Made by a program: the position numbers and the translations under genes. A stretch of 41,644 bases of DNA from Clostridia bacterium (GTDB lineage Bacteria; Bacillota; Clostridia; RGIG6154): NCBI GenBank assembly GCA_017410375.1, contig JAFQQW010000067.1, positions 1-41,644 of the forward strand, in the 5' to 3' direction. Below are positions 7,757 to 16,262 of the stretch, in pieces (positions within the stretch are counted from its first letter, which is position 1; each line of letters opens with the position of its first letter). Below the pieces are notes generated by a model, which was given only the letters and a program-made list of their open reading frames with translations, was not told the origin of the DNA and did not search any database.

Positions 7757-8661
7757 ATTTTAATGTAAGAGAGGAAATTATCGCTTTAACGCCCCAATGG
7801 AAGGGCGAAAGACTGCCCGACGGCAGACCGAAGGTGGACGAAAAATATTTAAAGGCATTAAAAACCTTAACCTTAGAGGAAGTGTGGAAGCCCATTTTTG
7901 TAAAGGGGTACGAGAGCCAGTTTGAAGGCAGATTGCACACCTTACATGATGACGGCAGGAAATTAATCGGCAGAGCGGTAACTGCCACCTATTGTCCGTT
8001 TCGTCCTGACCTTGACGAGGTGACCAAGGATATCGGCAGAAGTGAAGGCAGAACGGGCACCTACAACCAGTGGGTCATTGATAATTTAATGGAATGGGAT
8101 GTACCCGTTATCGACATGTATGACAAAATTTACAAAGGTACATTTTTAGGTGGCAATCTTACCACCGCGCTGAAAAACAAGACCAAAAACGAAAACGGCG
8201 GTGCGGTCATCTGGGGCGGTATCCGCGATACCGAGCAGATGAAAAAAGTAGAAAACACCCAGGTTTACTACCGGGGTATTGACCCGACACCCATCCGCGA
8301 TTTTATCATGACCGGCTACAACACCGTAACCCGTATCGGCAATGCGGTATGCTTACCCGGAGACGTGGTATTCGGTGCAGGCGGTGGCGTGCTGTTCATC
8401 CCCTCTCATCTGGTAGAAGAGGTGGTTGGCGGTGCTGCAAAGACGCAGGTGAAGGATTTGTTTGGCTTTGAAATGATTGCCCAGAACAAATTTACCACCG
8501 CACAGATTGACCGCAACACCTGGACAAAAGAAATGTTAGACCTTTTGATGGACTTTATTGAAAAGGATGACAGAGCCGCAGACTACCGCGGTATGGACTG
8601 GTCGCTTGAATACGACCTTGCCATCAACGGTGACCCGAACGATACACAAAGTTCGTTATAA
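7753..8661 (+). CDS. RraA-like protein, possible 4-hydroxy-2-oxoacid aldolase
   Basis: A protein of 302 residues. GGNLTTAL (133-140), GGIRD (155-159) and LPGDVVFGAGGGVLFIP (201-217) are the RraA/HMG aldolase landmarks; the R-D pair after GG binds metal and the oxo-acid in characterised aldolases. An extra N-terminal stretch of about 50 residues makes it longer than E. coli RraA (about 160). The family includes RNase E inhibitors and divalent-metal aldolases or oxaloacetate decarboxylases. Being third in an operon with a lactonase and a dehydrogenase argues for the aldolase or decarboxylase role. It is followed by a strong terminator at 8700-8724. Confidence 0.82.
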   Translation: MNFNVREEIIALTPQWKGERLPDGRPKVDEKYLKALKTLTLEEVWKPIFVKGYESQFEGRLHTLHDDGRKLIGRAVTATYCPFRPDLDEVTKDIGRSEGRTGTYNQWVIDNLMEWDVPVIDMYDKIYKGTFLGGNLTTALKNKTKNENGGAVIWGGIRDTEQMKKVENTQVYYRGIDPTPIRDFIMTGYNTVTRIGNAVCLPGDVVFGAGGGVLFIPSHLVEEVVGGAAKTQVKDLFGFEMIAQNKFTTAQIDRNTWTKEMLDLLMDFIEKDDRAADYRGMDWSLEYDLAINGDPNDTQSSL

Positions 8662-8699
8662 CAGACAAAAATTGTTTCAATCCTTTAAGTAGCAAAAAA

Positions 8700-8724
8700 C
8701 AACAACGCAGAATTTGCGTTGTTG
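8700..8724. terminator. Terminator of the lactonase operon, also facing the AraC gene
   Basis: CAACAACGCA, loop GAATT, TGCGTTGTTG is a perfect 10-bp stem followed by a run of T on the plus strand. The flanking A-run gives a U-run for the opposing transcript as well. Confidence 0.92.
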
Positions 8725-8729
8725 TTTTT

Positions 8730-9560
8730 TTATTTTGCGTGCTTTTTGCGGTATTCGGAGGGGGTATAGCCGGTTTTCCGTTTGAAAATACGGCAAAAAT
8801 AAGAGGGTGACTCAAAACCGAAACGGTCGGAAATTTCGTTGACCGGGACAGTGGAGTTCCGAAGTGCTTCTTTGGCTTTTAAAATCAGCTTATTATAGCG
8901 GTATTCTTTGGGTGCCATCCCCGAATAGGCTTTAAAAAGGCGGTTGAAGTAATTGGTACTGACCGAGCAGAGTGCGGCAACCTCTGCCACACTTAAGGTC
9001 TGGTCGGCATCCTGCTCCATATAGGCAATGCCTTTGGATATAACACCGAACTTGTTTTCCCGCAGACTTTCCTGATGCAACGCACGGCTAAGCTCGGTTA
9101 AAACCATCCCCATCAGGGCGTTTACATACATAGGGGTGATTTGAGGCATATGCATAATGCGTGCAATTTCTTTTATATTTTCCAGAACATAAGGGGATGC
9201 AAATTCGGTTAGCTTCAATACACTTTTTGCCGGTTTAAACGATGTACCTTCCCTGTCCTTCAGCTCAAAAGCCAGCGAGATGCCTCTGTACGGCACGTCG
9301 GGCGTGCTGTTGGAAAAACTGCATTTATAAGGCACATCCTGGGGCAGAAGAACCAAATCTCCTTTTGTGGCGGTAATCGGCTCAAAGCCGGGAACTGTAT
9401 ACACCACGTCACAGTCCAAAACATACACAAGACCGCAAAGCTGACGCCATTTCCCGCGGTTAACATGGCGGTGCCCGTCCCCCCAGACCTGATAATCTGC
9501 GCCTTTAACAAACACACTCAAATCCGATACATAAATGTCCTTTAGTTCCACAATCTCCAT
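8730..9560 (-). CDS. AraC family transcriptional regulator
   Basis: A protein of 276 residues. The N-terminal half is cupin-like with a GDLVLLPQDVPYKCSF segment, typical of the ligand barrel. The C-terminal helix-turn-helix pair spans about 177-272 (SVAEVAALCSVSTNYFNRLF and FGFESPSYFCRIFKRKTG). It is convergent to the lactonase operon, with which it shares the terminator, and has its own near-consensus promoter at 9595-9623. It may control the sugar genes from a distance, or a locus outside the window. The ribosome binding site AGAGGTG is 13 bases from the ATG, with AAGG closer. Confidence 0.9.
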   Translation of the reverse strand: MEIVELKDIYVSDLSVFVKGADYQVWGDGHRHVNRGKWRQLCGLVYVLDCDVVYTVPGFEPITATKGDLVLLPQDVPYKCSFSNSTPDVPYRGISLAFELKDREGTSFKPAKSVLKLTEFASPYVLENIKEIARIMHMPQITPMYVNALMGMVLTELSRALHQESLRENKFGVISKGIAYMEQDADQTLSVAEVAALCSVSTNYFNRLFKAYSGMAPKEYRYNKLILKAKEALRNSTVPVNEISDRFGFESPSYFCRIFKRKTGYTPSEYRKKHAK

Positions 9561-9594
9561 ACCTTAATTTGCACCTCTTTTCCTTTAATTAAAT

Positions 9595-9623
9595 ATTGTA
9601 CACCATTTAAAAGAGGCTGTCAA
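9595..9623 (-). promoter_or_regulatory. Near-consensus promoter of the AraC gene at 8730-9560
   Basis: On the minus strand TTGACA (9618-9623), a 17-bp spacer and TACAAT (9595-9600). It lies in the short gap after the XRE gene, which has no terminator, so read-through is also possible. Confidence 0.85.
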
Positions 9624-9635
9624 TGCTTTTTAAGG

Positions 9636-10166
9636 TCAGTCCTGCATGTGCAGTACCGCTTTAATTTCAAAAAGATTTTCATTTAAGCTCCGGATATGTA
9701 CGGGACTTAGATTGTTCTTACTCTCGGGCAGAAGAATATATGCGTCCTTATGGCGGTATAATTTATAGATACCCGTTTTATCCTCGGCTTTGTAATACAC
9801 CAGCTTTCCGATTCTGTCTGTGCCACTGACGGGAACCACAAACAAAAAGTCATCCTTACAGACCAAGGGACAAGCAAGCTTTTCGTCTGCCTGCAACGCC
9901 AGAAGGGTTTTAAGACATTGGCAAAGTCTGCTTTGTTCAAAAGCTTTATACAGCTTTTTATAGAATCCGCACTCTTCTGTTTCGTCGCCGTAATAAGGAA
10001 TACCGAAAATGGATGCCAGCTTAAGCATACATTGAAAGCTTGGTGTGCTGGTTCCTGTTTCGTAGTTGGAAATGGTGGTGTTGCTGACACCTAACAAATC
10101 AGCCAGTGCCTGTTGTGTCAGTTTTCTTTCCATGCGGTTTTGAAGTATGTATTCCTTAAACGTCAT
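9636..10166 (-). CDS. XRE family regulator with degenerate CI/LexA-like C-terminus
   Basis: A protein of 176 residues from ATG 10166, chosen because AAGGGAAGGAAAG stands directly before it; the frame stays open further upstream without a site. An XRE helix-turn-helix lies at about 4-55 (LTQQALADLLGVSNTTISNYETG). The remainder ends in a segment (about 119-175, GKLVYYKAEDKTGIYKLYR then DAYILLPESKNNLSPVHI) resembling the C-terminal fold of phage CI and LexA (peptidase S24). K135 could match the catalytic lysine, but no G-D-S-M serine motif is visible, so self-cleavage is unlikely. Its role is unknown; it is divergent from recJ. Confidence 0.75.
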   Translation of the reverse strand: MTFKEYILQNRMERKLTQQALADLLGVSNTTISNYETGTSTPSFQCMLKLASIFGIPYYGDETEECGFYKKLYKAFEQSRLCQCLKTLLALQADEKLACPLVCKDDFLFVVPVSGTDRIGKLVYYKAEDKTGIYKLYRHKDAYILLPESKNNLSPVHIRSLNENLFEIKAVLHMQD

Positions 10167-10223
10167 TTTTCTTTCCTTCCCTTTCTTTTGTAAAATTTTG
10201 TCTTTCGCAGTGCTTATACACGG

Positions 10224-10252
10224 ATTATACATTAAATTTCTGCATAAGTCAA
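10224..10252 (-). promoter_or_regulatory. Promoter of the XRE gene
   Basis: On the minus strand TTGACT (10247-10252), a 17-bp spacer and TATAAT (10224-10229), a strong sigma-A match. Confidence 0.85.
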
Positions 10253-10317
10253 CGGATTTGGTGAAAAAAATACAATTTATGATTTCTTTTTTATAGTGTG
10301 CACATCAAAATTCTCTT

Positions 10318-10379
10318 TTAATATAGAAAATACTTGTATTTTTTATCAAAATCTGCTATAATAGTCTTAATATAGAAAA
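10318..10379 (+). promoter_or_regulatory. recJ promoter bracketed by an exact 13-bp direct repeat
   Basis: The promoter is TTGTAT (10334-10339), a 17-bp spacer and TATAAT (10357-10362). TTAATATAGAAAA occurs identically at 10318-10330 and 10367-10379, flanking the promoter at a 49-bp period. This placement is what an operator pair would look like. The adjacent divergent XRE protein is a possible binder, by position only. Confidence 0.6.
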
Positions 10380-10404
10380 GTTCAAAAATTTTGAAGGAGG
10401 GTTT

Positions 10405-12099
10405 ATGCACAGCAAGTGGGTTTTACGGGAAACGCCGTCTAAAGAGCAGATTGACAGCATGGTGCAAAAAACCGGAGCAAGCCGTTTGGTTGCTGCGGTG
10501 TTATGTGTACGCGGTTTCACGGCAGACGAAGCAAAAACCTTTCTTGCAAAGGACAGCACCTCTCTCTTTGACCCTTTCCTGTTTCCCGACATGGAAAAGG
10601 CGGTTTTACGCATCAAGCAGGCTATTGCTGCGGATGAAAAAATAACAGTATACGGTGATTATGATGCAGACGGTATTACCGCAAGTGCGCTTTTGGTCAG
10701 TTGCTTAAAGAGCATTTCGGCAAATGCCGATTTTTATATCCCGGAACGGGAAAATGAAGGCTACGGCATGAGCAAGACGGCAATAGATACCATTGCCAAT
10801 GCCGGTTCAACCCTGATTATATCGGTAGACTGCGGTATTACGGCAGTTGAGGAGTGCATATATGCAAAAGAAACAGGCGTAGATGTGATTATCACAGACC
10901 ATCATGAATGCGGCAAGCAGTTACCCGAGGCGGTGGCAGTCATTAATCCGAAAGTGCTCGCATGTCCCTACCCCGATAAAAACCTTGCAGGGGTCGGCGT
11001 TGCCCTAAAACTTTGTCAGGCGTTGCTAAAGGATACGCATTCTTTAGAGCAGGTGGCGCAAAACTATGCCGAGTTTGTGGCTTTGGGCACCATTGCAGAC
11101 ATTGCACCGTTAATTGGCGAAAACCGCGTGCTTTGCGATATGGGCTTAAAAAAGATTCCAAAAAGCGAAAACGCAGGCTTTCAGGCGTTGCTTGCGGTTT
11201 CGGATTTGCAAAACAAGACCGTAGATGCCACAAAGGTCGGCTTTCAGCTGGCACCTAAAATCAATGCGGTGGGACGCCTGAGCGATGCCTCTTTGGCGGT
11301 AGAGATGTTTTTAAGCGATGACCTTAAAAAAACGCAGGAAATCGCAATAAACCTTGCCGAATGCAATGTAAAACGCCAGAAAATCGAGCAGGAAATTTTA
11401 GACGAAGCCGAACAAATGGTGGAGCAGTTCTATAAAGAGGATGCGGTTTTGGTGCTTTGTGACGAAAAATGGCATCACGGCGTGGTGGGCATTGTTGCCT
11501 CGCGCCTGACTAAAAAATACAACAAGCCCTGCATTTTAATTTCCCCCGGTGCAGACGGCTATTACAAAGGCTCGGGCAGAAGCTTAGAGGGTTTTTCGCT
11601 GTATGATGCATTGTGTGCCTCTTCTGATACTTTAGTGCGGTTTGGCGGGCACGAGCTGGCGGCAGGTATTGTGATTGATTGTAAAAAAGTGGATGCTTTT
11701 CGTGAAAGTATAAATGTCTACGCAAAGGAAATACTGGGCGGAAAACCGTTAGCCCCTGTCATTGAGGCAGATTTAGAGCTTCGGGGCAGGCATTTGAATC
11801 TGGAAACCGCGAATGCACTTCTCTCGTTAGAGCCATTCGGTGCAGGCAATAAACCGCCTGTATTTACTATAAATAATATGACCGTAAACCGCGTCAGCGC
11901 CCTCGGCGCAAACGGACAGCATTTGAAAATGCAGTTGATAAAAGACGGCTTTGCCATAGATGCCATTGCCTTTTCCTTTGCGGATAAGGTGCATTTGACC
12001 TACGGTTCGGAGGTAACGGTTATGGCAAACTTAGACATTAACAGCTTCAGAGGTACCGAATCGGTACAGCTGAAAATTATCGATATGAAACAGAGGTGA
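10405..12099 (+). CDS. recJ: Single-stranded-DNA-specific exonuclease RecJ
   Basis: A protein of 564 residues. DHH-family motifs are all visible: DYDADG (85-90), VDCGI (141-145), TDHH (164-167), GTIADIAPL (228-236) and NAVGRLSDA (287-295). DHHA1 motifs follow: WHHGVVGIVASRL (356-368), GSGRS (389-393) and RFGGHELAAG (412-421). The last 110 residues fit the OB-fold that grips single-stranded DNA. RecJ degrades ssDNA 5' to 3' in recombination and mismatch or base-excision repair, using manganese or magnesium. The length is that of the compact form. GGAGG precedes the ATG. It is first in an operon with rel (4-nt gap). Confidence 0.96.
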   Translation: MHSKWVLRETPSKEQIDSMVQKTGASRLVAAVLCVRGFTADEAKTFLAKDSTSLFDPFLFPDMEKAVLRIKQAIAADEKITVYGDYDADGITASALLVSCLKSISANADFYIPERENEGYGMSKTAIDTIANAGSTLIISVDCGITAVEECIYAKETGVDVIITDHHECGKQLPEAVAVINPKVLACPYPDKNLAGVGVALKLCQALLKDTHSLEQVAQNYAEFVALGTIADIAPLIGENRVLCDMGLKKIPKSENAGFQALLAVSDLQNKTVDATKVGFQLAPKINAVGRLSDASLAVEMFLSDDLKKTQEIAINLAECNVKRQKIEQEILDEAEQMVEQFYKEDAVLVLCDEKWHHGVVGIVASRLTKKYNKPCILISPGADGYYKGSGRSLEGFSLYDALCASSDTLVRFGGHELAAGIVIDCKKVDAFRESINVYAKEILGGKPLAPVIEADLELRGRHLNLETANALLSLEPFGAGNKPPVFTINNMTVNRVSALGANGQHLKMQLIKDGFAIDAIAFSFADKVHLTYGSEVTVMANLDINSFRGTESVQLKIIDMKQR

Positions 12100-12103
12100 G
12101 AGC

Positions 12104-14323
12104 ATGGACGAACGGTTAACCTATACCGAAGAAGAATTACAACAATTTAACAAACAATTCGACCTTATGGTGGAGGAAATCAAAAAGTATACGCCAAATC
12201 CCGATATCGGTCTGGTGCGTGCCGCCTTTGATGAGGCACTTGTTGACCATCAGAATCAGCGCAGAAAATCGGGTGAGCCCTATGTGATTCACCCCTTTGA
12301 GGTTGCAAAAACGCTGGTATCGCTGAACATGGACTGCGAGTCCATTGCCGCAGGCTTTTTGCACGATGTAGTAGAAGACACCCCCACAAGCTATGAGGAC
12401 ATCAAGGTAAAATTCGGCGAGGATGTGGCAATGCTGGTAGAGGGTGTGACAAAGCTTGCCAAAATCCCCACCTCCACCAAAGAAGAACAGCAGGTGGAAA
12501 ATTTAAGAAAAATGTTTCTTGCCATGGCAACCGATGTGCGTGTTATCATCATCAAGCTTGCCGACCGTTTGCACAACATGCGCACCTTAAAAAGCATGTC
12601 GGAAGAAAAGCAACGGGAAAAGGCAAAGGAAACCTTAGATGTGTATGCACCCCTTGCCCACCGCCTTGGTATTTCCCGTATCAAGTGGGAATTAGAGGAT
12701 CTGGCGCTTAAATATCTGGACCCCATTGCATACAAGGAAATTTACGAGAGCATCAAGCAGAAAAAGGGTGAAAGAGACCAGTTTATTGAAGATGTGATGC
12801 AGGAAATACGCAACCGCATGGCAGAGCTTGGCGTCCAGGCACAAATTGCGGGCAGAGCAAAGCATTTTTACAGTATTTTCCGCAAAATGTATGCCCAGAA
12901 CAAGAGCATTGAAGAAATTTATGACCTGTTTGCGGTACGCATTATTGTGGACAATATCACCGAATGCTACGCGGCGCTCGGTGCTGTGCATGAAATGTAT
13001 AAGCCCATCCCCGGGCGTTTTAAAGACTATATTGCCATGCCCAAGCCCAACATGTATCAGTCCCTGCACACCACCGTTTTAGGCAAAAACGGCTATCCCT
13101 TTGAGGTACAAATCCGTACCTGGGATATGCACAGAACTGCTGAGTTCGGTATCGCGGCACACTGGAAATACAAAGAGGGCAGCAAAGACAACACCATGGA
13201 CAATAAGCTGGAATGGATTCGTCAGATGCTGGACATTCAAAACGAGCTTTCGGACACCGACGATTTCATGAAGACTTTAAAAATCGATATGTTCTCGGAT
13301 GAAGTATTTGTATTTACGCCAAAGGGAAAAGTAATCAGCCTGCCTGCAGGCGCCTGCCCCATCGACTTTGCCTACGCCATTCACAGTGCCATAGGCAACA
13401 AGATGGTCGGTGCCAAAATCAACGGCAAAATCGTACCCATTGACCAGCAGCTGCAAAACGGGGATATCATTGAAATTTTAACCACAACCACCGCAAGAGG
13501 ACCCAGCAAGGACTGGTTAAAGATTGTTAAAACCTCACAGGCACGAAGTAAAATCAATCAGTGGTTTAAATTAAACTTCAGAGATGAAAACATTCAGAAA
13601 GGTAAGGAACTGGTGGACAAGGAAGTCCGTCGCCGTGAATTGCCCAACATGAATGCTTTTAAAGAAGAGTTTGCCGAGAACATGATGCGTCGGTACGGTA
13701 TCAAATCGGTGGACGATATGTATGCCACCATCGGCTTTGAAGGACCTTTGGCAAATAAAATTGTTAGAAAGCTCAAGGACGAGCTGGATAAGGTGTCGGA
13801 AGCGATTAAGCCTGCAGAGCCTTTAACGCAGGAAGAAGAAAAACCAAAACCGGCACCCAAAAAGCCTTCCGGTAACGGCATTGTGGTCAAGGGCATCGAC
13901 AACTGTCTGGTACGCCTTTCCAAGTGCTGTAACCCTGTCCCGGGCGACAGCATTGTAGGCTACATTACCCGTGGCAGAGGTGTTTCGGTGCATCGGGCAG
14001 ACTGCTCAAATGTAACCGGCGCAAGCGAGGAAGAAAAGAGCAGACTCATTGAGGTTGCCTGGGAAGCAGGTGCAAAGGATGGCTCGTATACCGCCGACCT
14101 CCGCATTGCCGCCATCGAACGGAACGGCTTGCTGTTTGAAATTATGGCAGAACTCTCCAATCTTAAGGTTTCGGTTTCTGCCGTAAACGCAAGGGTCACA
14201 AAGGATGAGGTTTCCATCATCGAAATTTCCATCGGTATTACCGACAGTGAACAGATTTTAGTTGTCATGAACAAGCTGAAAAAGATTTCAGGCGTGTTTG
14301 AAATAAAAAGAACCAATCACTAA
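12104..14323 (+). CDS. relA: Bifunctional (p)ppGpp synthetase/hydrolase (Rel)
   Basis: A protein of 739 residues with the full long-RSH architecture. The HD hydrolase shows H63 and HDVVED (87-92) plus RLHNMRT (155-161). The synthetase domain holds RFKDYIAMPKPN (305-316) and YQSLHT (318-323); its RFKD fits the RXKD form of bifunctional enzymes rather than the EXDD of RelA-only enzymes. A TGS domain lies at about 399-459, a conserved-cysteine domain at about 601-637 (C601, C608, C609, H630, C634) and a C-terminal ACT domain at about 664-735. It makes and removes the alarmone on starving ribosomes. It starts 4 nt after recJ. The apt gene often found between them in Firmicutes is absent here. Confidence 0.96.
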   Translation: MDERLTYTEEELQQFNKQFDLMVEEIKKYTPNPDIGLVRAAFDEALVDHQNQRRKSGEPYVIHPFEVAKTLVSLNMDCESIAAGFLHDVVEDTPTSYEDIKVKFGEDVAMLVEGVTKLAKIPTSTKEEQQVENLRKMFLAMATDVRVIIIKLADRLHNMRTLKSMSEEKQREKAKETLDVYAPLAHRLGISRIKWELEDLALKYLDPIAYKEIYESIKQKKGERDQFIEDVMQEIRNRMAELGVQAQIAGRAKHFYSIFRKMYAQNKSIEEIYDLFAVRIIVDNITECYAALGAVHEMYKPIPGRFKDYIAMPKPNMYQSLHTTVLGKNGYPFEVQIRTWDMHRTAEFGIAAHWKYKEGSKDNTMDNKLEWIRQMLDIQNELSDTDDFMKTLKIDMFSDEVFVFTPKGKVISLPAGACPIDFAYAIHSAIGNKMVGAKINGKIVPIDQQLQNGDIIEILTTTTARGPSKDWLKIVKTSQARSKINQWFKLNFRDENIQKGKELVDKEVRRRELPNMNAFKEEFAENMMRRYGIKSVDDMYATIGFEGPLANKIVRKLKDELDKVSEAIKPAEPLTQEEEKPKPAPKKPSGNGIVVKGIDNCLVRLSKCCNPVPGDSIVGYITRGRGVSVHRADCSNVTGASEEEKSRLIEVAWEAGAKDGSYTADLRIAAIERNGLLFEIMAELSNLKVSVSAVNARVTKDEVSIIEISIGITDSEQILVVMNKLKKISGVFEIKRTNH

Positions 14324-14337
14324 GGAGGAGTTAAGGT

Positions 14338-15681
14338 ATGTTAAAACTCGATTACACACAAACCAATTGGGCTGTAAAGGCACACGAATTGGAAAACTTG
14401 AAGGAAGCTGTAAAGCTTGCACACAAAACATTGCATGAAGGCACAGGTGCCGGCAATGATTTCTTAGGCTGGATTAACCTGCCCGAAAACTATGACAAGG
14501 AAGAATTTGCACGCATCAAAAAGGCGGCAGAAAAAATCAGAAGCGACAGTGAAGTTTTGATTGTTATCGGTATCGGCGGTTCTTACCTTGGTGCAAAGGC
14601 TGCTCTTGAAATGTTAGGCCACTGCTTTGGCAGTCAGCTCACCAAAGAACAGAGAAAAGCTCCCCAGATTTATTTTGCGGGCAATTCCATCAGTTCCACC
14701 TATCTTTGCGACCTGATTGAAGCAGTGGAAGGCAAAGATTTCTCGGTAAATATCATTTCCAAATCCGGTACCACCACAGAGCCTGCGGTTGCATTCCGTG
14801 TATTCCGCGACATGCTGGAAAAGAAGTATGGCAAGGAAGAAGCAAGAAAGAGAATTTATGCAACCACCGACAAGGCTCGCGGTGCTTTAAAGGCACTTTC
14901 TGATGAAGAAGGCTATGAAAGCTTTGTAATTCCGGATGATGTTGGCGGCAGATTCTCTGTACTGACTGCAGTTGGCTTACTCCCCATTGCTGTATCGGGT
15001 GCTGACATTGACACCATCATGAAGGGTGCGCAGGATGCATTAAAGGATTTTGATAACGAAAACCTCGACGAAAACATCTGCTATCAGTATGCAGCTGTTC
15101 GTAATGCACTTTACAGAAAGGGTTATACCACCGAAATCATGGTGAACTACGAACCCTATATGCACTATTTCTCCGAATGGTGGAAACAGCTTTACGGTGA
15201 ATCCGAGGGCAAAGACAACAAAGGTCTGTTCCCGGCTTCGGTTGACTTTTCTACCGACCTGCATTCCATGGGTCAGTACATACAGGACGGCAGACGCGGT
15301 CTATTTGAAACAGTTATCAATATTGAAGCACCCAAAAAGGACATCACTTTGGGTGAAGACAAGGACAACATTGACGGTTTGAACTTCCTTGCGGGCAAAA
15401 CCCTTGATTATGTAAACAAAAAGGCTTTCCAGGGTACGGTTTTAGCACACGTTTCGGGCGGTGTGCCGAACATGGTGGTTTCCATTGACAAAGCAGATGA
15501 ATACCACTTTGGTTACATGGTATACTTCTTTGAAAAGGCATGCGGCTTAAGCGGTTATCTTTTAGGGGTAAATCCCTTTGATCAGCCGGGTGTTGAAGAG
15601 TACAAAAAGAACATGTTTGCACTTCTCGGCAAGCCCGGATATGAAGACCTGAAAGAAAAATTGGAAAATAAATTAAAATAA
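14338..15681 (+). CDS. pgi: Glucose-6-phosphate isomerase
   Basis: A protein of 447 residues, the usual length of the short bacterial form. Sugar-phosphate isomerase loops: IGIGGSYLG (77-85) and SKSGTT (141-146). The first PGI signature is [11 protein letters not shown] (200-210); the second is around [12 protein letters not shown] near the C-terminus. [10 protein letters not shown] (284-293) carries the catalytic glutamate, and H309 follows. It interconverts glucose-6-phosphate and fructose-6-phosphate in the cytoplasm. It lies 14 nt after rel with a good AAGGAGG site and is likely cotranscribed with recJ and rel, since no terminator or promoter is seen between them. Confidence 0.97.
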   Translation: MLKLDYTQTNWAVKAHELENLKEAVKLAHKTLHEGTGAGNDFLGWINLPENYDKEEFARIKKAAEKIRSDSEVLIVIGIGGSYLGAKAALEMLGHCFGSQLTKEQRKAPQIYFAGNSISSTYLCDLIEAVEGKDFSVNIISKSGTTTEPAVAFRVFRDMLEKKYGKEEARKRIYATTDKARGALKALSDEEGYESFVIPDDVGGRFSVLTAVGLLPIAVSGADIDTIMKGAQDALKDFDNENLDENICYQYAAVRNALYRKGYTTEIMVNYEPYMHYFSEWWKQLYGESEGKDNKGLFPASVDFSTDLHSMGQYIQDGRRGLFETVINIEAPKKDITLGEDKDNIDGLNFLAGKTLDYVNKKAFQGTVLAHVSGGVPNMVVSIDKADEYHFGYMVYFFEKACGLSGYLLGVNPFDQPGVEEYKKNMFALLGKPGYEDLKEKLENKLK

Positions 15682-15693
15682 TTAAAAAACTAC

Positions 15694-15722
15694 TTGAAAT
15701 TTCTCTCCAAATATAGTATGAT
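15694..15722 (+). promoter_or_regulatory. Promoter of the P-loop protein gene
   Basis: TTGAAA (15694-15699), a 17-bp spacer and TATGAT (15717-15722), in the gap after pgi. No terminator is evident after pgi. Confidence 0.65.
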
Positions 15723-15764
15723 ATATATAAAGATAGAGATTTAAAATACAAGGAGGAATGAATT

Positions 15765-16181
15765 ATGATTAAAGTAATTATTGGTAAGAAGGGTACAGGC
15801 AAAACCAAGTACATGATTGACGAGGTTAACTTGGCTGTTAAGAACGAACCGGGCTGCCTGGTTTTCGTCAGCAAGGGTGACCGTTTGATGTATGACTTGG
15901 CGCATAACGTTCGTTATGTGAACACACAGGAATTTGATGTAGAAAACTACGACGAATTTTATGGATTCCTTTGCGGTATCATTTCCAACAACTTTGATAT
16001 TTCCCACATTTTTATTGATAGCATCTGGAAGATTGTTGACAGTGAAGAAGCCGGCTTCGAAGCGTTCTTGAAACAGCTCGGTGCCATTGGCGAGAAGTTT
16101 AACATTCATTTCTCTATTTCTATCTCGGCAGATAAGAGTGAGGCTCCGGAATATCTGGTTCCCTATTTAGTTGAAGTTTAA
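15765..16181 (+). CDS. Small P-loop ATPase-like protein of unknown role
   Basis: A protein of 138 residues, preceded by AAGGAGG. It begins with a Walker A motif, GKKGTGKT (7-14), and has a plausible Walker B strand IFID (82-85). Both fit a P-loop NTPase, but the protein is only about half the size of a normal ATPase domain. The fold otherwise reads as alternating beta strands and helices, and there is no membrane segment. I do not recognise a named family. Similar small P-loop proteins are sometimes labelled PilT-like, but no pilus genes are here. It has its own promoter and is followed by a hairpin before prs. A nucleotide-dependent regulatory role is possible but unproven. Confidence 0.75.
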   Translation: MIKVIIGKKGTGKTKYMIDEVNLAVKNEPGCLVFVSKGDRLMYDLAHNVRYVNTQEFDVENYDEFYGFLCGIISNNFDISHIFIDSIWKIVDSEEAGFEAFLKQLGAIGEKFNIHFSISISADKSEAPEYLVPYLVEV

Positions 16182-16192
16182 TCAAAAAAACG

Positions 16193-16225
16193 CTTGCCCT
16201 AAGCATTTTACATGTTTAGGGCAAG
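16193..16225 (+). terminator. Hairpin between the P-loop gene and prs
   Basis: CTTGCCCTAAGCA (16193-16205) pairs with TGTTTAGGGCAAG (16213-16225) with one G-U pair and a 7-nt loop. The following TTCATTTC is only moderately T-rich, so it may be a partial terminator or attenuator before prs. Confidence 0.6.
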
Positions 16226-16262
16226 TTCATTTCAAAAATTGCAAAAAGAGAGGATTTAACAA

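Noticed and set aside
8730-9623. AraC gene at 8730 as part of the lactonase operon
   Set aside because: It is on the opposite strand, convergent, with its own strong promoter and a shared terminator.
10233-10404. Riboswitch or leader RNA before recJ
   Set aside because: No stable hairpin or known aptamer core is visible; promoters and direct repeats explain the region.
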